Shown: positions 40,623-49,296, counted from the stretch's first letter. The stretch: 64,000 nucleotides of DNA from UBA5066 sp046331465 (GCA_046331465.1 JAXLQV010000001.1:930001-994000), one strand, 5' to 3'. Notes: generated from the sequence alone by a model not told the origin. Made by a program: numbers and translations.

Positions 40623-42617
40623 CTAGGTGGAGCCGTCCTCTCCCGGACGTCGCGGGCGCAGGCCGAGCTTTTCCATCTTGCTGTAGAGGGTCGCCGGGGC
40701 GAGGCCCAGCTCCGCCGCCGCGCCGGTTGGTCCCTTGACCTGCCCGCCCGTCCTCTCGAGCGTCCGGAGGATGTGCGCCCGCTCGACCTCGGCCAGCGTC
40801 TGCGCCGCCGCCGCCGGGCCTTCGTCGAGCATCGGGATCCGGAGCGTGTCTCCCGCGGTGAGGATGGCCCCGTGCTCGATCACGTTCCGCAGCTCCCTCA
40901 CGTTTCCCGGCCAGGCATGCCGCTGGAGCGCGTCCATCGTCTTTCTCGGCACCTGGGTGATCTTCTTCCCCATGCGCGAGGAGAACTCCTCGAGGAACGT
41001 CCAGACGAGCAGCGGGATGTCCTCGACCCTCTCCCGGAGCGGCGGCACCCGGATCGGGAAGACGTTGAGACGGTAGAAGAGGTCCTCCCGGAAGCGCCCC
41101 TTCCGGACCTCCCCGGCCAGGTCGCGGTTCGTGGCCGCGACGACGCGCACGTCGACCCTGAGGGTCTTCGGGCTCCCCAGCCGCTCGAACTCGCCCCGTT
41201 CCAGGACGCGCAGCAGCTTGGCCTGCACCTCGAGGGAGAGCTCGCCGACCTCGTCGAGGAAGAGCGTCGAGCCGTTCGCGATCTCGAATCGCCCGACCTG
41301 GCGCGTCAGGGCCCCGGTGTAGGCGCCCTTCTCCCGCCCGAAGAGCTCGCTCTCCACGAGACCGGACGGGAGCGCGGCGCAGTTGACCTTGACGAGGAGA
41401 TGGCCGCGCCGGCGGCTGAGCCGGTGGATGGCCTGTGCGACGAGCTCCTTTCCGCTGCCGGTCTCGCCCTGGACGAGGACCGAGGAGTCGGTCGGGGCGA
41501 CCTGCGCGACCCGGCGCAGGACCTCCTGGATGGCGGGGCTCTGGCCGGTCACCTCGCCGGAGGTCTGGGTCCCCTTGACCTCGGCCCTCAGGTAGTCGGT
41601 CTCCGCCTGGAGGCGATCCTTCAGCTGCACGATCTCCGCGTAGGACCGCCGCAGCGACTCCTCGGAGTGCCGGCGCTCCGTGACGTCGCGGAAGACGCCG
41701 AACGTCCGGACGGCGCGCCCGGAGGCGTCGCGCCGGGCGACGCCCCCGATGTGCTGGATCCACGTCTCGCCGCGGGACGGGTGCAGGTAGCGGTACTCGA
41801 CGGAGACCCGGTCGAGCCCCCCGACCTGCATCCGCGCGCGGACGTCCATCATCCGCGGCCGGTCCTCGGGATGCAGGTGCTCCATCCAGAACTCGAGCGG
41901 CGCCAGACCCTGTTCCCGTTCGGGAGGGATGCCACAGAGGTCCCGGATACGGTCATCGACGTACATGACGCCTTCGGCGAAGTCGACCTCGTAGAACGCG
42001 AGGCCGGCGAGCTCGGCGCCTGCCGCGAGGCGCGCCTCGCTCGCCCGCAGGCTCAGGTCGTGGCGCTTCCGCGCGAGGGCGTTGGCGAAGACCTGCGCGA
42101 CGAGCTGGAGCCGCTTCACCATCGCGTCCGGCCAGTCGCGCTCCGCCCGCAGGGTGTTGAGGGCGAGGGCGCCGATCGGCGCGTCGCCGCCCACCGCGAG
42201 CGGCAGCGTGAGGTTCGACTTGATTCCCGCGAGCCGGGCGGACTCGAGGTCGAGGGCGGCCTCGGCCGGAAGGTCCTCGAGCGACGGGAGGACGATCATC
42301 CGGCCGGCCCGCATCTGCTCCCTCGTCCAGGGGTACCGCTCCTGGATGCCCGGATCGACGGGCCGCGATCCGTCCCGGGAGGGCCAGGTGTGCGTCGGCG
42401 TGATAACGCCCGGGGAGGTGGTCGACCACTGCCAGAGCGCCGCGAAGTCGATGCCGAGGAGCTCGCAGACACCGCCGAGCGCGTCTTCGATGGCCCGGTC
42501 CACGTCGCCGGGTGGCAGGTTGATGAACCTCGAGGAGAGATCGGCGATCAGCGCCTCGAACTCGAGGCGGCTTCCGAAGGGCTGGTCCGAGGCCGGCGCT
42601 GGACCGTTCGAGGGCAC
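40623..42617 (-). CDS. Sigma-54-dependent transcriptional activator (GAF-PAS-AAA+-Fis)
   Basis: 664 residues; GTG at 42617 with GAGGTAG upstream. Order: GAF domain (about 18-185), PAS domain (about 200-320, ending TFGVFRDVTERRHSEESLRR), coiled linker, AAA+ domain with Walker A GETGSGKE, a sigma-54 contact loop in the variant form GAYTGA, and Walker B LFLDEVGELS. It ends with a Fis-type helix-turn-helix (GPTGAAAELGLAPATLYSKMEKLGL). It lies just upstream of, and on the same strand as, the operon with a -24/-12 promoter, so it is probably its activator. The GAF domain is shared with the histidine kinases at 43235 and 47610. Confidence 0.95.
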   Translation of the reverse strand: MPSNGPAPASDQPFGSRLEFEALIADLSSRFINLPPGDVDRAIEDALGGVCELLGIDFAALWQWSTTSPGVITPTHTWPSRDGSRPVDPGIQERYPWTREQMRAGRMIVLPSLEDLPAEAALDLESARLAGIKSNLTLPLAVGGDAPIGALALNTLRAERDWPDAMVKRLQLVAQVFANALARKRHDLSLRASEARLAAGAELAGLAFYEVDFAEGVMYVDDRIRDLCGIPPEREQGLAPLEFWMEHLHPEDRPRMMDVRARMQVGGLDRVSVEYRYLHPSRGETWIQHIGGVARRDASGRAVRTFGVFRDVTERRHSEESLRRSYAEIVQLKDRLQAETDYLRAEVKGTQTSGEVTGQSPAIQEVLRRVAQVAPTDSSVLVQGETGSGKELVAQAIHRLSRRRGHLLVKVNCAALPSGLVESELFGREKGAYTGALTRQVGRFEIANGSTLFLDEVGELSLEVQAKLLRVLERGEFERLGSPKTLRVDVRVVAATNRDLAGEVRKGRFREDLFYRLNVFPIRVPPLRERVEDIPLLVWTFLEEFSSRMGKKITQVPRKTMDALQRHAWPGNVRELRNVIEHGAILTAGDTLRIPMLDEGPAAAAQTLAEVERAHILRTLERTGGQVKGPTGAAAELGLAPATLYSKMEKLGLRPRRPGEDGST

Positions 42618-42625
42618 GTCGCCGA

Positions 42626-43069
42626 CTACCTCTTCGGATCGGCGACCGCGTCCTCCGCCCCGGCGGCGGGTCCGGCCGCCCTCGGCGCCGATCCCGCTCC
42701 CCCGCGGACGAGGTCGACGGCCGGCATGAGGTCGGTGACGATCGAGCGCTTCAGGACGAACGCGTCCGCGCCGGCGTCGAGCGCCGCCCGCCGCACCGTC
42801 GGCTCGTCGTGGACGCTGAGGACGATCACCTTGAGGTCGGGGCAGCGCTCGCGCAGCGCGCGCAGCCAGTTGAGGCTCCCGGCCTGGGCGAGCGACAGGT
42901 CCACGATCGCCACGTCCGGGCTGAGCCTGCCCGCGGCCTCCAGCATCGACGTCTCGTCGGCGACCATGACCACGCTTCCGAAGGCCGTCTCGAGCAGGCC
43001 CCTCACGCCTTCCGCGAGACCGTGGTGGCGGTCCGCGAGGAGAACGCAGCTCAGGCGCTTCTCGGACAT
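42626..43069 (-). CDS. Receiver-only response regulator with altered acidic pocket
   Basis: 147 residues, ATG at 43069. A receiver domain fills the protein: phospho-acceptor Asp57 (DVAIVDLSL), Ser in VIVLSVHD and the conserved Lys in DAFVLKRS. The acidic pair normally seen as DD is D13-R14 (LLADRHH), which may weaken Mg2+ binding. The C-terminal tail is Ala/Gly/Pro-rich with no DNA-binding domain. Eight bases separate it from the sigma-54 activator gene; a phosphorelay role or regulation of that activator is plausible. Confidence 0.88.
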   Translation of the reverse strand: MSEKRLSCVLLADRHHGLAEGVRGLLETAFGSVVMVADETSMLEAAGRLSPDVAIVDLSLAQAGSLNWLRALRERCPDLKVIVLSVHDEPTVRRAALDAGADAFVLKRSIVTDLMPAVDLVRGGAGSAPRAAGPAAGAEDAVADPKR

Positions 43070-43133
43070 TCGGGCGACCCTTCTCCCGCGGGGGGAACCA
43101 CCGCGGGCCCGGTCGTTTCCGGGTGACGAGCCG

Positions 43134-43199
43134 AGGCTATTCGCGCGGCCGCGGGATGTGACCTAGGGAAAGTCCGAGGCCGGTCGCTCGGAAACTCCG
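43134..43199 (-). promoter_or_regulatory. Shared promoter/operator module, copy 2 (receiver + sigma-54 activator genes)
   Basis: On the minus strand GTCACA (43162-43157), 17 bases and TAGCCT (43139-43134) form the core. Upstream lies GTTTCCGAGCGAC...GGCCTCGG (43199 downward). The same arrangement occurs before the barrel gene at 47466, and its core recurs before the AraC gene at 49297. Confidence 0.6.
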
Positions 43200-43234
43200 A
43201 GGTCGCCGCGGGCCGGCCGCACCTCTTCCGCGCC

Positions 43235-45217
43235 TCAGCCCGGCTCCGGCTTCGCGGGCACCCACGCGATGACCGCGGTCCCCTCGCCGGGGACGCTCTC
43301 GACGTCGAGCGTGCCGTTCACGAGCTGCACGCGCTCGCGCATGCTCGCGAGGCCGAGGCTGCGTCCCGCGCGGGGCCCCGCCGGGTCGAACCCGACGCCG
43401 TCGTCGCGGACGGCGAGCAGCAGTCCGCCCTCCATCGGCCGCAGGTCCACTGTGACGGAGCGGGCCTCGGCGTGCCGGGCCACGTTGTTCAGGGCCTCCT
43501 GCGCGACGCGGAAGAGGCAGAGCGCCGCTTCGGGGCCGATCCCGGTCGGCTCGTCGGCCGAGACGGCGATCCGGGGCCCGCCCTGGCGCCGGCGCCTCTC
43601 GCACTCGGTTCGGAGCGCCTCGGCGAGGCCGAGCTCCTCCAGGACCGACGGGTGAAGCTGGTAGGCGAGGGCGTGGACGTCCTCGCTCAGCTGCACGAGG
43701 CCCTCGCGGATCGACCGGAGCGTCTCCTCGTCCCGTCCGCCGGCCGCGACGCGCTCGGCGCGGCCCGCTTCGATGGCGAGGAGCGCGAGCCGCTGCGAGA
43801 GGTCGTCGTGGAGCTCCCGGGCGAGGAGAGCGCGCTCGGCTTCATGGGCCTCGAGCAGCTGCCGGCTCAGCTCCTTGAGCGCGGCCTCCGCCCGCTTCTC
43901 CTCGGTGATGTCGCGCATGACGCCGTAGGTGCGGGTCGTCCGGCCCGCGGCGTCGCGCGCGCTGGCGTCGGTGAGCTGGTGAATCCACCGGAGCCCCCGG
44001 GTCGGGTGCTCGTAGCGGTAGACGGTCGAGACCCGTTCCACGAGGCCGACGTGCAGCCGTTCCCGAAGCTCGAGCACCCCCGACAGGTCGTCCGGGTGAA
44101 TGTGCTCCTGCCAGAACGCCCCCGCTTCGAGCCCCCCGGCCCTCTCCGGCGGGACGCCGCAGAGGTCGCGGAGCCGCTCGTCGACGAAAATCGACTTCCC
44201 GGCGTGGTCGGTCTCGTAGAACCCGAGGCCGGCGAGGGCGGCCGCCGCAGCGAGCCGGCCCTCGTTCGAGCGGAGCGACTCCTCGGCGCGCTTCCTCTCG
44301 GTGATGTCCTCCAGCACCGAGATGAAGTGCCGCGGCTCGCCGGCCGCGTTCCGCGCGAGCGAGACGGTGAGGTTGGCCCAGACGAGAGACCCGTCACGGC
44401 GGACGTACCTCTTTTCCATGGAGTAGGTGCGGATCGCGCCGGAGAGAACCTGCCGGACGAGCTCGAGGTCCCCTTCGAGGTCGGCGGGATGCGTAACGTC
44501 CTGGAACGTCCGCTGGAGCAGCTCCTCGCGTCCGTGTCCGACGATGGCGCAGAGCTTGTCGTTGACACGCAGCCAGCGGCCGTCGAGGCCGACGTGGGCG
44601 ATGCCGACCGCGGCCTGCTCGAACGTGGCCCGGCCGAGCGCCTCGCTCTCCCGCAGCGCCTGCTCCGCTCGCCTCCGGGCGAGCGCGTTGGCGAAGACCT
44701 GCGCGACGAGCTGCAGCCGGTTCACCATCGTGTCCGGCCAGTCGCGCTCCGCACGAAGCGAGTTGAAGGCCAGGGCGCCGACGGGCGGCCCCCCGCCGAC
44801 GACGAGCGGGAGCGTGAGGTTCGCGAAGATGCCGGTGAGGCGGGCGGACTCCCGGTCCGCCGCCGCCTCCGGCGGAAGCGCTTCGAGCGACGGCAGGACG
44901 ACCCTCCGGCCGGCCCGCATCTCTGCGACGACCCAGGGAAAGGCCTCCTGGCTCAGCGGCTCGAACGCCCCGGAATCCTGTCGAGGAGGATGGGTGTGGG
45001 TGGGAACGACGACGCCCGGCGAGCCGGCCGACCACTGCCAGAGGACCGCGACTTCGAGCCGGAGGAGCTCGCAAACGCGGCGAAGCGCGTCCTCGATCTC
45101 CCGGTCCACCTCGCCGGGAGGCAGGTTGATGAACCGGGACGACAGGTCGGAGAGGAGCGTCTCGAACTCGAGCCGCCTCCGGATCCGGTCGTCGGAGGGG
45201 GGCGGGACCCGGGTCAG
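43235..45217 (-). CDS. Sensor histidine kinase, NarL-type (GAF-PAS-PAS-HisKA_3-HATPase; apparent CTG start)
   Basis: 660 residues if it begins at the CTG at 45217, which overlaps the DUF2254 stop as CTGA; no ATG, GTG or TTG is present before the GAF domain. Domains: GAF (about 12-185), PAS (about 195-312, ...SVLEDITERKRAEESLR), PAS (about 320-440, ...GVMRDITEEKRAEAALK), a HisKA_3 helix with phospho-acceptor His470 in ARELHDDLSQRLA, and HATPase with DDGVGFDPAG and GRSLGLASMRERV. No transmembrane helix, so cytoplasmic sensing. The NarL-type regulator at 50381 and the receiver at 42626 are potential partners. Confidence 0.9.
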   Translation of the reverse strand: MTRVPPPSDDRIRRRLEFETLLSDLSSRFINLPPGEVDREIEDALRRVCELLRLEVAVLWQWSAGSPGVVVPTHTHPPRQDSGAFEPLSQEAFPWVVAEMRAGRRVVLPSLEALPPEAAADRESARLTGIFANLTLPLVVGGGPPVGALAFNSLRAERDWPDTMVNRLQLVAQVFANALARRRAEQALRESEALGRATFEQAAVGIAHVGLDGRWLRVNDKLCAIVGHGREELLQRTFQDVTHPADLEGDLELVRQVLSGAIRTYSMEKRYVRRDGSLVWANLTVSLARNAAGEPRHFISVLEDITERKRAEESLRSNEGRLAAAAALAGLGFYETDHAGKSIFVDERLRDLCGVPPERAGGLEAGAFWQEHIHPDDLSGVLELRERLHVGLVERVSTVYRYEHPTRGLRWIHQLTDASARDAAGRTTRTYGVMRDITEEKRAEAALKELSRQLLEAHEAERALLARELHDDLSQRLALLAIEAGRAERVAAGGRDEETLRSIREGLVQLSEDVHALAYQLHPSVLEELGLAEALRTECERRRRQGGPRIAVSADEPTGIGPEAALCLFRVAQEALNNVARHAEARSVTVDLRPMEGGLLLAVRDDGVGFDPAGPRAGRSLGLASMRERVQLVNGTLDVESVPGEGTAVIAWVPAKPEPG

Positions 45218-46494
45218 GCGCCCCTCGCGCGGCTGCCGAAGCCCTGCAGGTCGCTCGCGCCGGCGATCGCGCGGTCGGGAGGGCTCGCCCAGGCTCCCTC
45301 GAGCGTGCGCTCCAGGAGCGAGACCTCGCGCCGCAGGGCCTCCGCCCGCTCGGCGGGGACGACCCGCAGCAGCTGGTCGTACATCGCGCGGAGCCGCCGC
45401 GTCACCTGCGGGTTCGTCGCCCCGTAGATCCGGGGCTCGGTGGCCGCGAGCGTGACGAAGTCCTCCCAGTCGGGGGTCCGGTAGACGAGGCGGACCGCGC
45501 CCGACGCGTCGCGCACGACGCCGGTGTCGAGCTGGCGGCTCCCGACGAGGCTCAGCAGGTGGTGGAGCTGGTCGACGGCGAGGACGCCGGTCGTCGGGTC
45601 GTTGATGGCGGGCGAGAGCGCCTTGCTCGCGATGTCGACGATGATGCGGAACCCGAAGGCGGGATCCTGCTCCATCGTCCGCTCGATGCCGAGCGCCACG
45701 GAGTCGCGGAGGGCCTGCTCGTCCACCGCCGCGGACCCCGGGCCGTAGAGGCGGAAGACCGGCTCGCCCACCGCGAGGAAGTCCCCGACCTGGGGCACCA
45801 GCTCGACGAGACACCCGGCCCGCGCCGCGAGGGTCGAGAGCCCTTCGGCGTCGAACGCGAGGACGACGCCGGCGGCCTTCCGCTGCACGACGACCCGGTC
45901 GGCCCGGCTCGCGTCGAGCGGGAAGGCGGCGTGCTCTCCGCCGCCCGGAGTGAAGGGCCGGGGATACATGGCGTCGACGACGCGCCTCGTCTCCGCGGCC
46001 ACCATCGTCATCACGGTGCCCGGCCGGAACGCCTCCCCGATCCGCTGCACGAGGTAGACGAAGATCGCGAGGCTCGTCAGGCTCGTGAAGATGGCGAGCG
46101 CCACGGGGAGCTGGGGAACGCGCTCCCCGATCCGGGAGAGCGCCGCGAGCGAGTAGGTGTACGAGAAGACGAACGCCGACAGCGCCAGCTTGAGGAGGCG
46201 CGTGCTGAAGATGCGGGCGATGATCCTCGGGGAGAGCTGCCCTCCGGCGATCTGGATCGCGAGCAGCAGGATGCTGAACGCGAAGACGATGAGGGAGAGG
46301 AGCGACGAGGAGAGGCCCGAGACGACGGCCGCGGCCCCCGACGGGCCGAAGCCGAGGAGCGTCCACTGCGTCCGGCCGTCGACCCACCGGACGGCCGGCG
46401 CCACGAGGAGCGCGAGGACGATGCTCGCGGCCGGCGGCAGGAAGAGGGACGATCTCAGGTATCGCCGAAGGCGGTGACGCGTCAGCCAGATCAT
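45214..46494 (-). CDS. DUF2254 family membrane protein
   Basis: 426 residues. The ATG at 46494 has GGAGG five bases upstream; a longer form from 46521 would place this site inside the coding region. Four N-terminal helices (to about 150) precede a soluble part with AFGFRIIVDIASKALSPAINDPTTGVLAVDQLHHLL, the DUF2254 hallmark. The family is predicted to be a channel-like inner-membrane protein of unknown role. It is translationally coupled to the kinase by a CTGA overlap, so it may take part in sensing. Confidence 0.9.
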   Translation of the reverse strand: MIWLTRHRLRRYLRSSLFLPPAASIVLALLVAPAVRWVDGRTQWTLLGFGPSGAAAVVSGLSSSLLSLIVFAFSILLLAIQIAGGQLSPRIIARIFSTRLLKLALSAFVFSYTYSLAALSRIGERVPQLPVALAIFTSLTSLAIFVYLVQRIGEAFRPGTVMTMVAAETRRVVDAMYPRPFTPGGGEHAAFPLDASRADRVVVQRKAAGVVLAFDAEGLSTLAARAGCLVELVPQVGDFLAVGEPVFRLYGPGSAAVDEQALRDSVALGIERTMEQDPAFGFRIIVDIASKALSPAINDPTTGVLAVDQLHHLLSLVGSRQLDTGVVRDASGAVRLVYRTPDWEDFVTLAATEPRIYGATNPQVTRRLRAMYDQLLRVVPAERAEALRREVSLLERTLEGAWASPPDRAIAGASDLQGFGSRARGA

Positions 46495-46570
46495 CGAACC
46501 TCCGTCCACCCGATGCCGCATCCCGCCCCCGCGCGCGACCTGCGCCGCGCGCGGCGCCCCTCCCGGAGAC

Positions 46571-46590
46571 CCGCCCGTGAGGACGGGCGG
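46571..46590 (-). terminator. Hairpin after the outer-membrane protein gene
   Basis: CCGCCCGT/ACGGGCGG, a perfect 8-bp stem with a GAGG loop nine bases past the stop at 46600. No T-run follows. A 16-bp perfect GC palindrome (46542-46557) lies 14 bases further on. Confidence 0.45.
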
Positions 46591-46599
46591 ACGCGTCGC

Positions 46600-47466
46600 C
46601 TAGAAGACCAGGGAGAGATAGGCCATCGGGCCGCTGAACTTGTAGTCGAGCTCGGTCGTGGGGTCGGACTGCTTCTCGATCTTGATGTCCATGTAGTCGT
46701 AGGCCGCGCCGAAGCCGACGTTCTTCCAGGGGTAGTAGTCGAGGGCCACCCGGCCCTGCGTCGAGCTCGCCTTCACGTTGTCGATGGTGGCGCCGAGGCC
46801 CCGGAGCCGTCCGCTGACGAGCAGCTTCGGGACGATCGTGTAGCGGACCTGGACCCCGATCGCCGGTACCGGCGCGGTCAGGCTCCGGTCCTCGCTCGAG
46901 AAGGAGCCCCCGGTGGACTGCCCTCCGCCCGAGATCGTCCCCGTGCCGTCGACCTGGACCTTGTTGAACATGGCCGAGAGGCCGATCTGCAGGCCGGCCT
47001 CGAACTTCGGGGTGTTCCAGAAGGAGTACCCGTAGTACAGCTCGACGAGCTTCACGCGGAGCGTCGAGTCGACGCTCGCCCCGGCGTGGTAGGTCGTGTC
47101 CCCGATCGTGACGTCGCGGTCGAGCACGTGGTCTGCCTGCCGGTTCCAGCCCGTGTAGGCGAAGTCGAGCCGACCGTGCCGGCCGAAGCGCCAGTAGCCG
47201 TCCGCCCGGAAGTTGGCCTGGTCCGAGCTGAGGCCGAGGTCGTCCTCGAGGTTCACCTCCGTCCCGCGCCCGTACTTCTCGGAGTCGATGCGGATGGTCG
47301 TCTCGAACTTCTGGAAGAAGCCGCCGAGGTCGAGGCGGAAGCGCTCGTCCATCCCCTTCACGGCGACCCAGTCCTGGCTGCCCTGGGCTCTCGCCGACCC
47401 GGCCCCCGCCAGGAGGAGGAGGACGACGGCCGAGGCCACGAGGGGAAATGCACGATGGGATCTCAT
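46600..47466 (-). CDS. Outer-membrane beta-barrel protein
   Basis: 288 residues, ATG at 47466 behind AAAGGAGGG. Signal peptide ends ARAQG; strands include FRLDLGGFFQKFETTIRID, KLVELYYGYSFWNTPKFEAGLQIGL and a final AYLSLVF with terminal Phe. The topology suggests ten to twelve strands. No family named with certainty. It lies between two sensor-kinase genes, and its promoter carries the module shared with the receiver and AraC genes, so it may be an output of that system. Confidence 0.82.
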   Translation of the reverse strand: MRSHRAFPLVASAVVLLLLAGAGSARAQGSQDWVAVKGMDERFRLDLGGFFQKFETTIRIDSEKYGRGTEVNLEDDLGLSSDQANFRADGYWRFGRHGRLDFAYTGWNRQADHVLDRDVTIGDTTYHAGASVDSTLRVKLVELYYGYSFWNTPKFEAGLQIGLSAMFNKVQVDGTGTISGGGQSTGGSFSSEDRSLTAPVPAIGVQVRYTIVPKLLVSGRLRGLGATIDNVKASSTQGRVALDYYPWKNVGFGAAYDYMDIKIEKQSDPTTELDYKFSGPMAYLSLVF

Positions 47467-47548
47467 GAATCCCTCCTTTCGGGTCGAGGAAGCTCTTTTC
47501 CCGCGGCCACGCGCGCGGTGCGCCCGGATCATGCCCGATCTTCCTTCG

Positions 47549-47614
47549 AGGCTAGGCGGGCGTCTTCCCGCTGTGACCTCGTGGAATCCCGAGGCCCGTC
47601 GCTCGGAAACTACG
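47549..47614 (-). promoter_or_regulatory. Shared promoter/operator module, copy 1 (outer-membrane protein gene)
   Basis: On the minus strand GTCACA (47577-47572), 17 bases and TAGCCT (47554-47549), with CGTAGTTTCCGAG (47614-47602) and GGCCTCGG upstream. About 36 of the 46 bases starting at TGTGAC are identical to the copy at 43157-43202. Start of transcription near 47542. Confidence 0.6.
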
Positions 47615-49199
47615 GGGCTCCCGTCCCGGGGACCCAGGCGGAGATCGCCGTCCCCTCGCCGGGCACGCTGTCGACGCGGAGCGTCCCGCCGACGAGCTCC
47701 ACCCTCTCGCGCATGCTCGCGAGGCCCAGGCTGCGCCGCTCGCGCTGCGCCGCCGGGTCGAAGCCGGCCCCGTCGTCGCGGACGGCGAGGAGAAGGCCGC
47801 CGTCGCCCCGCCGGAGCGACACGGTCACGGCGCTCGCGCCGGCGTGCCGCGCCACGTTCCGGAGCGCCTCCTGCGCGACGCGGAAGAGGCAGAGCGCCGC
47901 GTCCTTCCCGACGGCCCGGACCGCGGGGTCGAGGCGCAGGGCCACGTCGGCCCGGCTCAGGCTCCGGAACCGCTCGCACTCCGTCCGGAGGGCCTCGACG
48001 AGCCCGAGCTCCTCGAGGACCGAGGGGTGGAGCTGGTAGGCGAGGGAGTGGACGTCCTCGCTCAGGCTCACGAGCCCTTCGCGCACGGTCCGCAGCGTCT
48101 CCGCCGCCGCTGCGCCGGAGGCCGAGAGCTCGGCGCGGCCGACGTCGATGGCGAGGACCGCGAGCCTCTGGGAGAGGTCGTCGTGGAGCTCGCGGGCGAG
48201 GAGCGCGCGCTCCTCCTCGTGGGCCCGGATGAGGCGCCGGGACAGGTCCTGGAGCGCGGCCTCGGAACGGCGCCGCTCGGTCACGTCGAGGGTCACGCCC
48301 ATCAGGTGCCCGGGCTTCCCCTCCGGGCCCGGGCGGACGCGCCCCCTCGAGCTGAGCCAGCGCACTCCGCCGTCGGGCGCGACGATCCGGTACTCGCCCG
48401 AGGCTTCCGACCCGCTCTCGACGGCGACCCGGAACGCTTCGTCGAGCCGGCCCCTGTCCTCGGGGAGCACGCGGGAGAGGACCCTCGCCCGCGTCACCGG
48501 CTCTTCCTCCCCGGGAATGTCGAAGAGCCGGCGCGCCCGATTCGTCGCCCAGTACGTCGAGGTCTCGAGGTCGAGCCTCCAGAGGCCGACGCCGGCCGCT
48601 TCCGCCGCGAGCGTCAGCCGCTCCTCGCTCTCGCGCAGCGCCTCGTCCGCGGCCTTCCGGGCGAGCGCGCCGGCGAAGATCCGCGCGACGAGCCGCAGCC
48701 GCCGGACGATTTCCGGCGACCAGGTGCGCTCCCGCGACGTCGTGGCGAAGGTGAGAGCCCCGAGGGACGGGCCGCCCCCTGCCGAGAGCGGCAGGCGCGC
48801 GAACGACCGGACGCCGAGCTGCCTCGTCGTCTCCCGGTCCCGGGCCGCCTCCGGCGGGTAGTCGCCGAGGGACGAGCAGATGAAGGACCTCCCGGCGAGG
48901 ACCTCCTCGCGGGTCCAGGGGTACAACTCCTCGGCGTCGGTCCGCTCGGGGATGGGCGGCCTCTCCCCCGGCCAGTAGAGGTGGGTCATCCTCAGGAAGC
49001 GGTGGCTGCCTCCCGTCCACTGCCAGAGGGAGCAGAGGTCGATGTCGAGGAGCTCGCAGACGCGCCGCTGGGCCGACTCGATGGCGGCGTCGACCTCGCC
49101 GGACGGGAGCTCGACGAAGCGCGACAGGAGCTCGGCCGTCAGGAGCTCGAACTCCTCGTACGACCTCAGGCGGGGATCGGGCTCGCCTTCGACGGACAC
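47610..49199 (-). CDS. Sensor histidine kinase, NarL-type (GAF-PAS-HisKA_3-HATPase)
   Basis: 529 residues from a GTG (49199). A GAF domain (about 10-180; ELLSRFVELPSGEVDAAIESAQRRVCELLDID) is homologous to those at 40623 and 43235. Then come one PAS domain (about 190-305), the phospho-acceptor His339 in LLARELHDDLSQRLA, and an HATPase with LFRVAQEALRNVARHAG, DDGAGFDPA and GLASMRERVEL. No membrane helix. It is divergent from the AraC gene at 49297; the intervening DNA holds the third copy of the promoter module. Confidence 0.93.
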   Translation of the reverse strand: MSVEGEPDPRLRSYEEFELLTAELLSRFVELPSGEVDAAIESAQRRVCELLDIDLCSLWQWTGGSHRFLRMTHLYWPGERPPIPERTDAEELYPWTREEVLAGRSFICSSLGDYPPEAARDRETTRQLGVRSFARLPLSAGGGPSLGALTFATTSRERTWSPEIVRRLRLVARIFAGALARKAADEALRESEERLTLAAEAAGVGLWRLDLETSTYWATNRARRLFDIPGEEEPVTRARVLSRVLPEDRGRLDEAFRVAVESGSEASGEYRIVAPDGGVRWLSSRGRVRPGPEGKPGHLMGVTLDVTERRRSEAALQDLSRRLIRAHEEERALLARELHDDLSQRLAVLAIDVGRAELSASGAAAAETLRTVREGLVSLSEDVHSLAYQLHPSVLEELGLVEALRTECERFRSLSRADVALRLDPAVRAVGKDAALCLFRVAQEALRNVARHAGASAVTVSLRRGDGGLLLAVRDDGAGFDPAAQRERRSLGLASMRERVELVGGTLRVDSVPGEGTAISAWVPGTGAP

Positions 49200-49246
49200 C
49201 GGGCGATTATGCCGACGGCCTCGGGAATTTTCGGCGGGCCGGCACG

Positions 49247-49287
49247 TAGTTTTCCGAGGTCACACGGCTTCGCGGCCCGGCTAGCTT
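49247..49287 (+). promoter_or_regulatory. Shared promoter/operator module, copy 3 (AraC gene)
   Basis: TAGTTTTCCGAG (49247-49258) abuts GTCACA (49259-49264), then 17 bases and TAGCTT (49282-49287). Start of transcription is predicted within a few bases of the ATG at 49297, which has no ribosome-binding site. Confidence 0.55.
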
Positions 49288-49296
49288 CGACGCCGC

